DNA of 64,000 bases, from contig NZ_CADIJQ010000003.1 in the NCBI RefSeq assembly GCF_902859595.1, positions 248,001 through 312,000 on the forward strand, written 5' to 3'. Under the pieces are notes generated by a model. It was not told where the DNA came from. It worked only from the letters and a program-made list of their open reading frames with translations, and made no database searches. Shown one piece after another: positions 34,175 through 42,243 of this stretch (position 1 is its first letter; each line of letters opens with the position of its first letter). The position numbers were made by a program, and so were the translations under genes. This DNA comes from Achromobacter kerstersii (GTDB lineage Bacteria > Pseudomonadota > Gammaproteobacteria > Burkholderiales > Burkholderiaceae_B).

Positions 34175-35462
34175 CGCGCGATCGGGCAGGCGCGGCTGGC
34201 CGGGGCAGCAAGGGCAACGCGGCCAGCATGCACAGGCCAGCCACCGCCCAAACCAAGGGCCACGAACTTGCCGCAACGCCATGCGCAATGGCAAGCGGCG
34301 TCAGGAACAAACCCAGGTAGACGCAGGTGTTGGCCAGCCCCAAGGCGGTGCCTGCGCGTTTGGCACCCGCCAGCGTTGCCAGTTCCGTGTACGCCACCCC
34401 GTGCCAGGCCGACGCGCAGATGCCCGCCACCGCCAGCAGGCACGCCACTGCCGTTACGGCCAACGGCGCCGATGCCGTGTCGTTGATGGCCCAGGCCAAC
34501 GCGCCCAGCGCGGCAAACAATACAAAGCTCAACTGCACGCATCGGCGGAGAAAGGCGCGCCGGTTGCCATGGCGGTCGGTCCACCGGCCCGCGGCAATGC
34601 GCGCCACCATTGCACCCAGTTGGACGGCCACCATCACCGCCGTCAATGTGCCGATGCCGGCGTGGCTGAAGTCGTGGAGGAAGACGGTGGCGAAGGTCAG
34701 CACGGCAAATTGCGGGCAGCACATCACTCCGATGGCGACGGCCGCCCGCCAGACGCGAGCATCGCGTAACGGCGAGGCAGGGGCGGGGCCTGCATCGCGT
34801 GCTGACGTGGCGGTGGGCGAGCCGCCGTCAGAGGGCGCTACGCTGCCCGGCCTGACGGGTTCGCGCAGCCAGCAGACCGCAAGTAGCGCCGCCGTGGCGC
34901 ACATCCCGGCCAGCACGCCATACACCGCCGCGAAGCCGGCGTGCGCCGCCAGCCACGGCAGCAACAACGCGCCCAGGCCGCCGCCCAATGGCACGGCGGT
35001 TTGCCGGATGCTCATCGCCAGGCCGCGTTCGCCTTCGTCGAACCAGGCCATCACCGCGCGGCCACTGGCGCCGTTGACGCTGCCGCCCAGCATGCCCACC
35101 AGCAACAGGCCCAGCGCCAGCAGCCACAAGCCAGGCACGTCGGCGCCGGCCGGGGCTGCGTACAGACTCATCCACGCCAACGCCGCAGCGGTGGCGCCCA
35201 GGCCGGTCAGCAGCACCGGGCGGTCGCCCCAGCGGTCGGTCAGCAATCCCCATGGCAGTTCGAATAGCGCCACGCCCAGGCCCATCAAGCCCAATGCCAA
35301 GCCCAGTTGATCGTTGTCCAGCCGGTAGCCGGCGCGCATGTACACGGCGGTGGTCGGCAAGCCTGCGGCGGCGGCGGAAAAGGCGGCGTTGGCGGCCACG
35401 CCCACGGCCAGCACTTTCCAGCGGTGGGCGGGGCGTTCGGCGGGGTCAAGAGTGACAGGCAT
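34131..35462 (-). CDS. MFS transporter (unknown substrate)
   Basis: Twelve-helix major facilitator of 443 residues. The loop LPWGLLTDRWGDRPV between helices 2 and 3 and its repeat AGRWTDRHGNRRAF mark the two halves. A polar Pro/Ser/Ala linker lies between helices 6 and 7 (VRPGSVAPSDGGSPTATSARD). ATG 35462 has CTGGAG seven bases upstream. It is divergent from the LysR gene at 35586, its probable regulator. Confidence 0.85.
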   Translation of the reverse strand: MPVTLDPAERPAHRWKVLAVGVAANAAFSAAAAGLPTTAVYMRAGYRLDNDQLGLALGLMGLGVALFELPWGLLTDRWGDRPVLLTGLGATAAALAWMSLYAAPAGADVPGLWLLALGLLLVGMLGGSVNGASGRAVMAWFDEGERGLAMSIRQTAVPLGGGLGALLLPWLAAHAGFAAVYGVLAGMCATAALLAVCWLREPVRPGSVAPSDGGSPTATSARDAGPAPASPLRDARVWRAAVAIGVMCCPQFAVLTFATVFLHDFSHAGIGTLTAVMVAVQLGAMVARIAAGRWTDRHGNRRAFLRRCVQLSFVLFAALGALAWAINDTASAPLAVTAVACLLAVAGICASAWHGVAYTELATLAGAKRAGTALGLANTCVYLGLFLTPLAIAHGVAASSWPLVWAVAGLCMLAALPLLPRPAAPARSRATPEIPGSASPETP

Positions 35463-35523
35463 GCAAGGCTCCAGCAGACAAATCAAAAAAAGACCTGGCC
35501 AGTCTGCGCCTCTGCTATCGTTC

Positions 35524-35566
35524 TGAAAATCAGGAAATATTGATTCAATAGTTTTGAAAATCAGGA
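35524..35566. promoter_or_regulatory. Direct repeat in the MFS/LysR divergent promoter
   Basis: TGAAAATCAGGA occurs at 35524-35535 and again at 35555-35566, 31 bases apart, which is three helix turns. The stretch is AT-rich and lies just before the LysR start at 35586. A LysR tetramer could bridge the two copies. Confidence 0.55.
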
Positions 35567-35585
35567 TTATTCATTGAGGACAACC

Positions 35586-36476
35586 ATGCGGCAGATCACT
35601 TTCGACCTGGACGTGTTGCGCAGCTTCGTCGCAGGCGTGGACCTGGGCAGCTTCGGCCGGGCGGCGGATCGGCTGGGCCGGTCTACATCAGCGGTCAGCG
35701 CCCAGATGAAGAAGCTGGAAGAACAGGCCGGCGTGCCGCTGCTGCGCAAAGAAGGGCGAGGCCTGGCGTTGACCGACGCCGGTGAAACGATGCTGGCGTA
35801 TGCGCGCCGGTTGCTGGACTTGAACGATCAGGCGGCGCGCGCCGTGCGCGGGGTCGAGCTGCAAGGCATCGTGCGCCTGGGCTTGCAGGAAGACTTCGGC
35901 GAAATGCTGTTGCCCCAGGTGTTGGGGCAATTCGCGCGGGCGCATCCAAAAGTCAGGATCGAAGCGCGGGTCGCGCGCAACACCGACTTGCTGGAACGCA
36001 TTGCGCTAGGCCAGTTGGATCTGGCGCTGGCGTGGGATCACGACGCGCGGGTGCCGCATGCACAGCATTTGCTGGACTTGCCGATGCGCTGGATCGGCCC
36101 CGCACAACCCGTGTCCGCGCCGCTGCGGGACGACGCAGGCGAGATGCCGCTGGTGGCCTTCGAGGCGCCTTGCCTGTTCCGCAACTGCGCGACGGGCGCG
36201 CTGGACCGCGCCAATCAGCCGTGGCGCGCGGTCTACACCAGCCCCAGTCTGGCGGGGTTGTGGGCGGCGGTGGCGGCGGGCCTGGGGGTAATGGTGCGCA
36301 CCCCGCTTGGGTTGCCCGCATCGGTGCGCGCCTTGGCCCCGGGCGAGCACGATTTGCCGGCGCTGCCATCCATAGCGCTATCGCTGTATCGCAGCCAGGC
36401 GCAGCCCGATTCCGTTGCGGCCGCGTTAGGCGATATCGTTCGCCAGTGCATCCAGGACAGCGCCGCCCGCCTGTAG
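35586..36476 (+). CDS. LysR-family regulator
   Basis: A 296-residue regulator with the N-terminal helix-turn-helix LGSFGRAADRLGRSTSAVSAQMKKLEEQAG and a C-terminal effector domain (GIVRLGLQEDFGEMLLPQVL onward). ATG 35586 has GAGG upstream; an earlier in-frame ATG at 35574 is less likely. It is divergent from the MFS gene and followed 24 bases later by another LysR gene in the same direction. Confidence 0.86.
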   Translation: MRQITFDLDVLRSFVAGVDLGSFGRAADRLGRSTSAVSAQMKKLEEQAGVPLLRKEGRGLALTDAGETMLAYARRLLDLNDQAARAVRGVELQGIVRLGLQEDFGEMLLPQVLGQFARAHPKVRIEARVARNTDLLERIALGQLDLALAWDHDARVPHAQHLLDLPMRWIGPAQPVSAPLRDDAGEMPLVAFEAPCLFRNCATGALDRANQPWRAVYTSPSLAGLWAAVAAGLGVMVRTPLGLPASVRALAPGEHDLPALPSIALSLYRSQAQPDSVAAALGDIVRQCIQDSAARL

Positions 36477-36500
36477 GCCGCGCAAGACCGAGACCCCTCC

Positions 36501-37406
36501 ATGAATCAATTCCATGAAATGACCGTGTTCCTGGCCGTGGCCGACGCGCAAAGCTTCGCCGCCGCCGCCCGGCGTCTGGCCATGTCGGCGCCGACGGTGA
36601 CGCGCAGCGTGGCGGCGCTTGAACGGCGGCTGGGCGCGTTGTTGCTGGTGCGCACCACGCGCAGCTTGCGTCTGACCGAAGCGGGCCAGCGCTATGCCGC
36701 CGACTGCCGCCGCATTCTGGACGAGGTCGAGCAAGCCGACGACGCCGCCGCCGGCGTGATGGCCGCCCCGCGTGGCGCGCTGCACATCACCGCGCCCGCG
36801 CTCTTCGGCGAGCTTCACGTGATGCCGGCGGTTTTGGGCTATTTGCGCGCGCATCGCGAAGTGTCGGTGCGCACCTTGCTGGTGGACCGCGTGGTGAATT
36901 TGATGGACGAGGGCGTGGACGTGGCCGTGCGCATCGGCCCCTTGCCGGATTCGTCATTGACGGCGGTGCCGGTGGGGCAGGTGCGCCGCGTGGTGTGCGC
37001 CTCGCCCGCCTTCCTGCGCGAACACGGGGTGCCGGAAGATCTGGAAGCGTTGCAACGGCGCTGCACGATCACCGCCGCCATGGAAGGGCGCAGCGCGCAA
37101 TGGCGCTTCATGCAAGACGGCGAACTGCACCGTCTGAGCATGGAATCGCAGCTGACGGTCACGTCGTTTCAGGCCGCCGTGCTGGCCGCGTGCGAAGGGT
37201 GGGGGTTGACGCAGGTGGTGTCGTATCAAGTGGCCCGCCACCTGCAAAGCGGCGCCTTGCAGGTGGTGCTGCGCGAATTCGAAGCGCCGCCGATGCCGGT
37301 GCATGTGGTGTATCCCGAGGGCCGGCGCAGCTCCGCCAAGGTGCGCAGCTTTGTGGAATTCTGCGTTGAGGCCTTGCGCCGGGATCTGGCGGCGCTGCCG
37401 GTATAG
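36501..37406 (+). CDS. LysR-family regulator (CrgA/DmlR-like)
   Basis: A 301-residue regulator. MNQFHEMTVFLAVADAQSFAAAARRLAMSAPTVTRSVAALE is the winged helix, and the effector domain includes PRGALHITAPALFGELHVMPAVL and GVDVAVRIGPLPDSSLTAVPVG, as in the DmlR/CrgA branch. Two LysR genes in tandem with no target between them is uncommon. The GST gene downstream at 37527 is a possible target. Confidence 0.86.
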   Translation: MNQFHEMTVFLAVADAQSFAAAARRLAMSAPTVTRSVAALERRLGALLLVRTTRSLRLTEAGQRYAADCRRILDEVEQADDAAAGVMAAPRGALHITAPALFGELHVMPAVLGYLRAHREVSVRTLLVDRVVNLMDEGVDVAVRIGPLPDSSLTAVPVGQVRRVVCASPAFLREHGVPEDLEALQRRCTITAAMEGRSAQWRFMQDGELHRLSMESQLTVTSFQAAVLAACEGWGLTQVVSYQVARHLQSGALQVVLREFEAPPMPVHVVYPEGRRSSAKVRSFVEFCVEALRRDLAALPV

Positions 37407-37526
37407 GCGCCGCGCGTCCGGCGTTCTTTCAGTTTCTGTAATAGTGTCTTGCCGCCGCTGGCGGTTCACGGCAGGCGCGCATCGGCTCAAGATGCAGACA
37501 TCGCTTATCCATTTGGAAACTACGCC

Positions 37527-38156
37527 ATGTCTGCCGCTCCGTTGACCTTCTACAGCTTCCCCTTGTCTGGCCACGCGCACCGCGTCGCGCTGATGTTGTC
37601 TTTGCTTGACGTGCCGCATCGTTGCGTTGACGTCAATTTGCGCCAGGCCGAACAGAAGCGTCCCGAATTCCTGGCGCTGAACGCCTTCGGCCAGGTGCCG
37701 GTGATTGACGACAACGGCACCGTAGTGGCGGATTCCAATGCCATCCTGGTCTATCTGGCCAAGCGCTACGGGGGTGCTGCGTGGTTGCCCGAAGACGCCG
37801 TGGGTGCGGCGGCGGTGCAGCGCTGGTTGTCAGTAGCGGCCGGCCCCTTGGCCAACGGCCCCGCTACGGCCCGCCTCGTGACCGTGTTTGGCGCGGCATT
37901 CGATATCGACGCCACGCTGGCGCGCGCACATGCCTTGCTGGCGGTGATGGACAGCGAACTCAGCCGCCGCGACTTCCTGGCGGGCGACACCCCGACCATC
38001 GCGGACGTGGCCTGCTACACCTATGTGTCGCATGCGCCCGAAGGCAATGTGGCGCTGACGGGGTATCCGAACATCCAGCAGTGGCTTGCCCGCATCGAGT
38101 CCCTGCCGCGCTTCGTGCCGATGGCGCGCACGGCGGCCGGCTTGCAAGCGGCTTGA
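37527..38156 (+). CDS. Glutathione S-transferase
   Basis: A 209-residue GST. The N-terminal thioredoxin-like domain has YSFPLSGHAHRVALML with the candidate catalytic Ser, and the cis-Pro segment FGQVPVIDDNGTVVADSNAILVYLAKRYG. The all-helical C-domain has DFLAGDTPTIADVACYTYV. It conjugates or reduces with glutathione; the substrate is unknown. Start ATG 37527. A tandem repeat begins at its stop codon, and a PNPOx-like gene follows. Confidence 0.88.
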   Translation: MSAAPLTFYSFPLSGHAHRVALMLSLLDVPHRCVDVNLRQAEQKRPEFLALNAFGQVPVIDDNGTVVADSNAILVYLAKRYGGAAWLPEDAVGAAAVQRWLSVAAGPLANGPATARLVTVFGAAFDIDATLARAHALLAVMDSELSRRDFLAGDTPTIADVACYTYVSHAPEGNVALTGYPNIQQWLARIESLPRFVPMARTAAGLQAA

Positions 38157-38235
38157 ATGGCTTAACGGCTTGAACGGCTTAATGGCTTGACCGCCTTAAC
38201 GCCTTAACGGCTTAACGGTTCGAGCGGCTTGAACG
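38150..38235. repeat. 8/9-base tandem repeat starting at the GST stop codon
   Basis: About ten units of GGCTTRAAC spaced 8 or 9 bases apart begin inside the last codons of the GST gene (GCGGCTTGAATGG). Almost every unit supplies TGA or TAA, and the alternating 8/9 spacing moves the stops through all frames. The last copies end at the start region of the next gene. Confidence 0.8.
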
Positions 38236-38273
38236 GAATGTACCCCGGCCCCCGCGCCGGCAAGGAGCGCATC

Positions 38274-39254
38274 ATGATCCCCGCTGATTCCCTACCCGAA
38301 GCCTCGCCCTGGCATGCCGGCGAACGCGCGCTGCATGCGCACGTCGGCATGGCCGAACGCATGGCGCAGATCGGCCCCAAGCTGCTGCGCGACTACATGC
38401 CGGACCAGCACCGCATGTTCTTCGCGCAACTGCCTTTTCTAGTGATGGGAACGGTGGACGAGCAGGGCGACCCCTGGGCGGGCGTGCTGGAAGGCCAGCC
38501 GGGGTTTGCGATGTCGCCGGACCCCCACCTGCTGCGCGTGGCGGCCGTGCCGGATGCCGACGACCCGCTGCGCGCGGGCCTGGCCGATGGCAAGTCGGTT
38601 GGCCTGCTGGGCATTGAACTGCATACCCGCCGGCGCAATCGCATGAATGGCCGGATCGCAGCCTGGGACGGCAAGCGTTTCGACGTGGCGGTGTCGCAGT
38701 CCTTCGGCAATTGCCCGCAGTACATCCAGTCGCGCGAGTTTTATTTCTCGCGCTCGCCCGCATTGCGATTCGCCGCCCCGCCGCAAGAAAAATCGCAGCT
38801 GGACGACGCCGCCCGCGCGCTGATCCAGGCGTCCGACACGTTCTTCGTGGCGACCTATGTTGACGACGCGAATGGCGGCCGCTCGGTCGATGTGTCGCAC
38901 CGGGGCGGCAAGCCGGGCTTCGTGCGCGTAGACGGCAACGTGCTGACCATTCCCGATTTTTCAGGCAACCGGTTCTTCAACACGCTGGGCAACATCGTGG
39001 CGAACCCGCGCGCGGGACTCGTCTTCATCGACTTTGAACGCGGTGATGTCTTGCAGGTGTCAGGCCAGGCGGAAGTGGTGCTGGACAGCCCCGAGATCGA
39101 CACCTTCGCCGGCGCGGAACGGCTCTGGCGTGTGGACGTGCGCCGCGTGGTCCGGCGGCCCGGCGCGTTGGCGCTGCGGTGGAAATTCGACGCGTATTCG
39201 CCGACGTCGCTGGGGACGGGGGCGTGGCCAGCGGGCCTTATCGCAGGAATTTGA
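38274..39254 (+). CDS. Pyridoxamine 5'-phosphate oxidase-fold flavoprotein
   Basis: A 326-residue FMN-binding split-barrel protein. FLVMGTVDEQGDPWAGVLEGQPGF and, in the second half, FFVATYVDDANGGRSVDVSHRGGKPGFVRVDGN followed by FSGNRFFNTLGNIVANPRAGLVFIDFERGD are the PNPOx-like blocks. It probably reduces a small molecule with FMN. AAGGAG lies six bases before ATG 38274. The GST upstream suggests a shared detoxification role. It overlaps the convergent gene by 17 bases. Confidence 0.8.
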   Translation: MIPADSLPEASPWHAGERALHAHVGMAERMAQIGPKLLRDYMPDQHRMFFAQLPFLVMGTVDEQGDPWAGVLEGQPGFAMSPDPHLLRVAAVPDADDPLRAGLADGKSVGLLGIELHTRRRNRMNGRIAAWDGKRFDVAVSQSFGNCPQYIQSREFYFSRSPALRFAAPPQEKSQLDDAARALIQASDTFFVATYVDDANGGRSVDVSHRGGKPGFVRVDGNVLTIPDFSGNRFFNTLGNIVANPRAGLVFIDFERGDVLQVSGQAEVVLDSPEIDTFAGAERLWRVDVRRVVRRPGALALRWKFDAYSPTSLGTGAWPAGLIAGI

Positions 39255-40668
39255 CCATGGCCCAGCAGACGTCGCGGCCATTCACCTGCGGCATCGGGGT
39301 TTGGTACGCGAAGGGTTGCGGGGCGCCGGGCTCGTCTTCACAGACCCAGATTCCCGGATAAGGGCAGGGCTCGCCTGAGCGTACGCGAACCGCGCCAGGC
39401 GACGCCAGACTTGGCGGTTCAGCCTTCGCGGCGTCTTGATCGATGTCGCGTTGCCAGATGACTCGGCCCCGTGATGCGCCCTGCGAGATTTGCGGGGCTA
39501 GATCGCCTGCCTTGAAATGCTGGCGCGAGCCGTGCTTGGCCAGCGTGTACCACCAGCCTTCGGTCGGGATCGGTTCCCCGGCGATGACGTGTGAGGGCGT
39601 AGGTTCGATCAAGGGGGCGCGGGGCGCCAGGCCACGAATTTCCGGTGTGGGCCAATCGCTGTCGTCGTCGAATCGGGCAAGCCAGCGTTGCGTATCGCGG
39701 CGGTTGAAGCGTTCGTTGGGGTCCCCATCCCATTCGCCGGAACCGATCAAATCCAACTGCGGATGGCGGATGCGGCGCAGCATGCGATTGAGCATAACGG
39801 GCAGCTCGGGCAAGCCATTTTCAACGGGATAGAGGTCGGGTTGCTGGCCGAGCTCTATCCATTGCCCGGCGCTTAGCGTGTCGATGCGGATACGCGAGTC
39901 GTGCAAATGGGCGGCCACGTCCTCGCGTGTCATCGAGAGTTTTTTTCGCCACACGTCAGACAGGAAGAACCCCCACGTGGGCGGGCGGATGCCAGAAGGC
40001 AGGTCGGGCGTGAACATCATGCCGAAGGGATAGTCGGTGTCCAGCCCATAGAAGTGCGGGGCCAACGCCCGGTCCCAGACCGCGACCTCCGAACGCATGC
40101 CGAATTCCAACGGGTTTGCCATGGAGAAGCCGCTGTAGACCTGCGCGGGTTTCAATCGGGCGATCGTGTCCAGAACGAATTTGCGCCACGCCTCTTTGTT
40201 GTCCAGCCACCATTGCCAGCGGTAGTAGAACTGGATTGAGGAGTAGCACTGCTCACGTTGTCCAAGAGTCGGTTCGCGCCAAAGATAGGCGGCATGAGTC
40301 GGCGAGCTTTGATGGTTTTCTTCGTCTGTAAATTTGACGGTGAATGTCTCTTCCACGGGTGTCTTTTTTATCCACTCCCGCAGGTCTCCCAGCTTCTTTG
40401 ATCCGTAGGGATGCGGACGTTCAGAGTCCGGGTGGGTAGCGATCAAATACGGATTGCCCAGTAATGCTTCGAAGGCCGTATGGACATCGACCATATCCAA
40501 GGTGGCTTGTAGGAAATGTACGGGCTCGTAGGTGAAATAGAAGGTGAGGTAGGGCGTGACCGCGAGTTCAAAAGGGCCATGGTCAATCGCTACGTTGGGC
40601 CACCGTTTCAGGTCGGTCACCATGCCCGATAGGTCGTCTTCGTCTAGCAGAGGATGGCTGGTGCTCAT
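39238..40668 (-). CDS. DUF3396-like (type VI immunity family) protein
   Basis: A 476-residue soluble protein without signal or membrane segment. HFYGLDTDYPFGM and GIRPPTWGFFLSDVWRKKL resemble the core of DUF3396 proteins, often called type VI immunity proteins. The C-terminal ~130 residues hold two further Trp/Pro motifs (TEGWWYTLAKHG and GEPCPYPGIWVCEDE). Its ATG overlaps the stop of the nuclease gene (ATGA), so it is translated with it and is the likely neutralising partner. The base composition is visibly less GC-rich than neighbours. The family call is by pattern and needs a profile search. Confidence 0.6.
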   Translation of the reverse strand: MSTSHPLLDEDDLSGMVTDLKRWPNVAIDHGPFELAVTPYLTFYFTYEPVHFLQATLDMVDVHTAFEALLGNPYLIATHPDSERPHPYGSKKLGDLREWIKKTPVEETFTVKFTDEENHQSSPTHAAYLWREPTLGQREQCYSSIQFYYRWQWWLDNKEAWRKFVLDTIARLKPAQVYSGFSMANPLEFGMRSEVAVWDRALAPHFYGLDTDYPFGMMFTPDLPSGIRPPTWGFFLSDVWRKKLSMTREDVAAHLHDSRIRIDTLSAGQWIELGQQPDLYPVENGLPELPVMLNRMLRRIRHPQLDLIGSGEWDGDPNERFNRRDTQRWLARFDDDSDWPTPEIRGLAPRAPLIEPTPSHVIAGEPIPTEGWWYTLAKHGSRQHFKAGDLAPQISQGASRGRVIWQRDIDQDAAKAEPPSLASPGAVRVRSGEPCPYPGIWVCEDEPGAPQPFAYQTPMPQVNGRDVCWAMVKFLR

Positions 40669-41498
40669 CGGTCTCTCCGGGGGCGCGCGCCGCGCTCGGG
40701 TTTTCCATCGGCGCTGGGCTCATATCCCGTGCAATCTTCTGGAACCCGCATCAGGGCCACTTTGGTCTTGTCTTCGTTCATCAGACGCGCGTAGTCTCCC
40801 ATCTGCTTCCCTTTCACCCAGTCATTCGGAAACTTGATCTCGATCGCAGCAAACACGTTGTTCACCTCAAACGGCTGCTGCCGATACTCGACGATGACGA
40901 GGTCCGGCGCCAGGCTGCCTCTGGGGCGGGGCCAGAAGGGGAAGTATTTGCTGATCCGCTTGGGGCGTGTCGCCGGTTCGCCCAGCAGCGCTACGCGAGA
41001 CGCCGCGTCGTAGTTCGGCTCTGCCTTGAGCGGGCTTTGCCAAGTCAGCAAGTCATCTACCGCTTCAAACACCAGTGACGCGGTGGTCTGCTTCAGCGCA
41101 ATATCGATCGTGGTTTCAATGACCTCGCCAGGAATTCTCTTGCGTATCCGGCGAGGCACTTTCAGCGGCGATTTCAACGCCCATTGGCACACGGTGCTGA
41201 TGATGGGACGGAATGGAATCTTGCGTTCTATGTATTGCCGATAGGTCACGTTTTCGCTTCGGCCGCGCGACACCGTGACGTTGCCGCCGGTACGGACGAA
41301 CGTGGAGCTTTTGATGTCGATCTCTTCCTTCATGCCTTTGATGACATCCTTCAGAAGCGCCTCAACGTCCTTCTTGCGCTGCTGAATCTGCGCCAGTGTT
41401 TCCGCCGATTCGATGGCGGTCTGTGCGGTTTCGTAGGCGGCGTAAGCGCGATAGGCCCGGTAGCCCCAGATCAGCGCGGCCGCAACGGGGGCGGCCAT
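40665..41498 (-). CDS. VRR-NUC-like nuclease, candidate secreted toxin
   Basis: A 277-residue protein. A short N-terminal hydrophobic stretch (AAPVAAALIWGYRAYRAY) and a coiled region (residues ~25-60) precede a C-terminal PD-(D/E)xK-like site: SLAPDLVIVEY, then NVFAAIEIKFPND and KGKQMGDYARLM. This arrangement is like the VRR-NUC nucleases used as type VI effectors. No PAAR or Rhs part is attached. Its ATG shares a base with the stop of a short open frame upstream (TGATG), and its stop overlaps the immunity-like gene. Confidence 0.6.
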   Translation of the reverse strand: MAAPVAAALIWGYRAYRAYAAYETAQTAIESAETLAQIQQRKKDVEALLKDVIKGMKEEIDIKSSTFVRTGGNVTVSRGRSENVTYRQYIERKIPFRPIISTVCQWALKSPLKVPRRIRKRIPGEVIETTIDIALKQTTASLVFEAVDDLLTWQSPLKAEPNYDAASRVALLGEPATRPKRISKYFPFWPRPRGSLAPDLVIVEYRQQPFEVNNVFAAIEIKFPNDWVKGKQMGDYARLMNEDKTKVALMRVPEDCTGYEPSADGKPERGARPRRDR

Positions 41499-41662
41499 CA
41501 GGCGTCCCCGAGCTGGGGAGAAAAACGCAGGTCATTGAAATGCGATGGCACGGCCACCCCCTGACAGGACAAGGCGGGAGAGGCAATCTTGCGTTGCGGG
41601 GTGCGCGCGCGTCTATAGAAGAAGTCTGATATTGAAAGCGCGGGGCCGCAGTTGTCAGCGGC
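41498..41662 (-). pseudogene. Possible 3' remnant of an upstream coupled gene
   Basis: An open frame of 54 codons without a good start ends TGATGG, sharing its stop with the nuclease start. It reads ...IASPALSCQGVAVPSHFND...LGDA. The overlap is the normal arrangement inside an operon, so the 3' end of a lost gene, perhaps the delivery gene of the effector, may lie here. HxlR begins to its right with its stop at 41672. I recognise no family, and it may be chance. Confidence 0.35.
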
Positions 41663-41671
41663 CTAAACCAC

Positions 41672-42127
41672 CTACGCCGCCTGCGCTGTCTTCTGCACCA
41701 GCGTGTCGTCCGGCTCCAGCAACCGTCCGTCTTGCGCGCGGATTTCCAGGCGGCGTACCGGCTGGCCGCGCTTGCGGTCGATCAGGGTGGAATGGGCTTC
41801 GGACGGGCCGTAGTAATGGTCTTCGCCCCATTGGCGCAAGCCCACGATGACGGGGAAGAGCGCGCGGCCTTTGTCCGTGAGCACGTATTCCTGATAGGCG
41901 CTGCCGTCCGACGCGGGAGCCACGGCAAGGATGCCGTGGGCGACCAGGGTGCGCAGCCGGTCGCTCAGGATGTTCTTGGCCACGCCCAGGCTTTTCTGGA
42001 ATTCCCCAAAGCGCCGCAATCCATCAAACGCATCGCGCACGATCAACAGCGACCACCAGTCGCCGATCGCGTCTAAGGAACGCGCCACCGGACAGGCGGC
42101 GCCTTCAAGGCTGGTGCGTTTGACCAT
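41672..42127 (-). CDS. HxlR-family transcriptional regulator
   Basis: A 151-residue winged-helix regulator. CPVARSLDAIGDWWSLLIVRDAFDGLRRFGEFQKSLGVAKNILSDRLRTL is the classic HxlR fold; Cys12 at its start is the redox-responsive position in several relatives. It is divergent from an MFS gene, and two 17-base operator-like sites lie between them. Start ATG 42127. Confidence 0.9.
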   Translation of the reverse strand: MVKRTSLEGAACPVARSLDAIGDWWSLLIVRDAFDGLRRFGEFQKSLGVAKNILSDRLRTLVAHGILAVAPASDGSAYQEYVLTDKGRALFPVIVGLRQWGEDHYYGPSEAHSTLIDRKRGQPVRRLEIRAQDGRLLEPDDTLVQKTAQAA

Positions 42128-42177
42128 GTCGAACCCTTAAGCAAGTAGAAGACGGGGGACTGCGCATCGGACTTAAC

Positions 42178-42228
42178 GGTTGCATTATAAAACCTTAAGA
42201 TCTAGCATTCTGGTTTCGTAATAAAACC
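42178..42228. promoter_or_regulatory. Twin 17-base operator sites of the HxlR/MFS pair
   Basis: GGTTGCATTATAAAACC at 42178-42194 and GGTTTCGTAATAAAACC at 42212-42228 are two imperfectly palindromic copies of one motif (GGTTnCnTnATAAAACC), 34 bases apart. Both lie in the 116-base gap between the divergent starts (42127 and 42244). The right copy is 15 bases before the MFS ATG. Binding by the HxlR protein is inference. Confidence 0.75.
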
Positions 42229-42243
42229 ACAAGAGGAAACCTG

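Noticed and set aside
39238-41662. Type VI secretion cluster
   Set aside because: Only a possible effector/immunity pair is present; no tss, hcp, vgrG or PAAR gene lies in the window.
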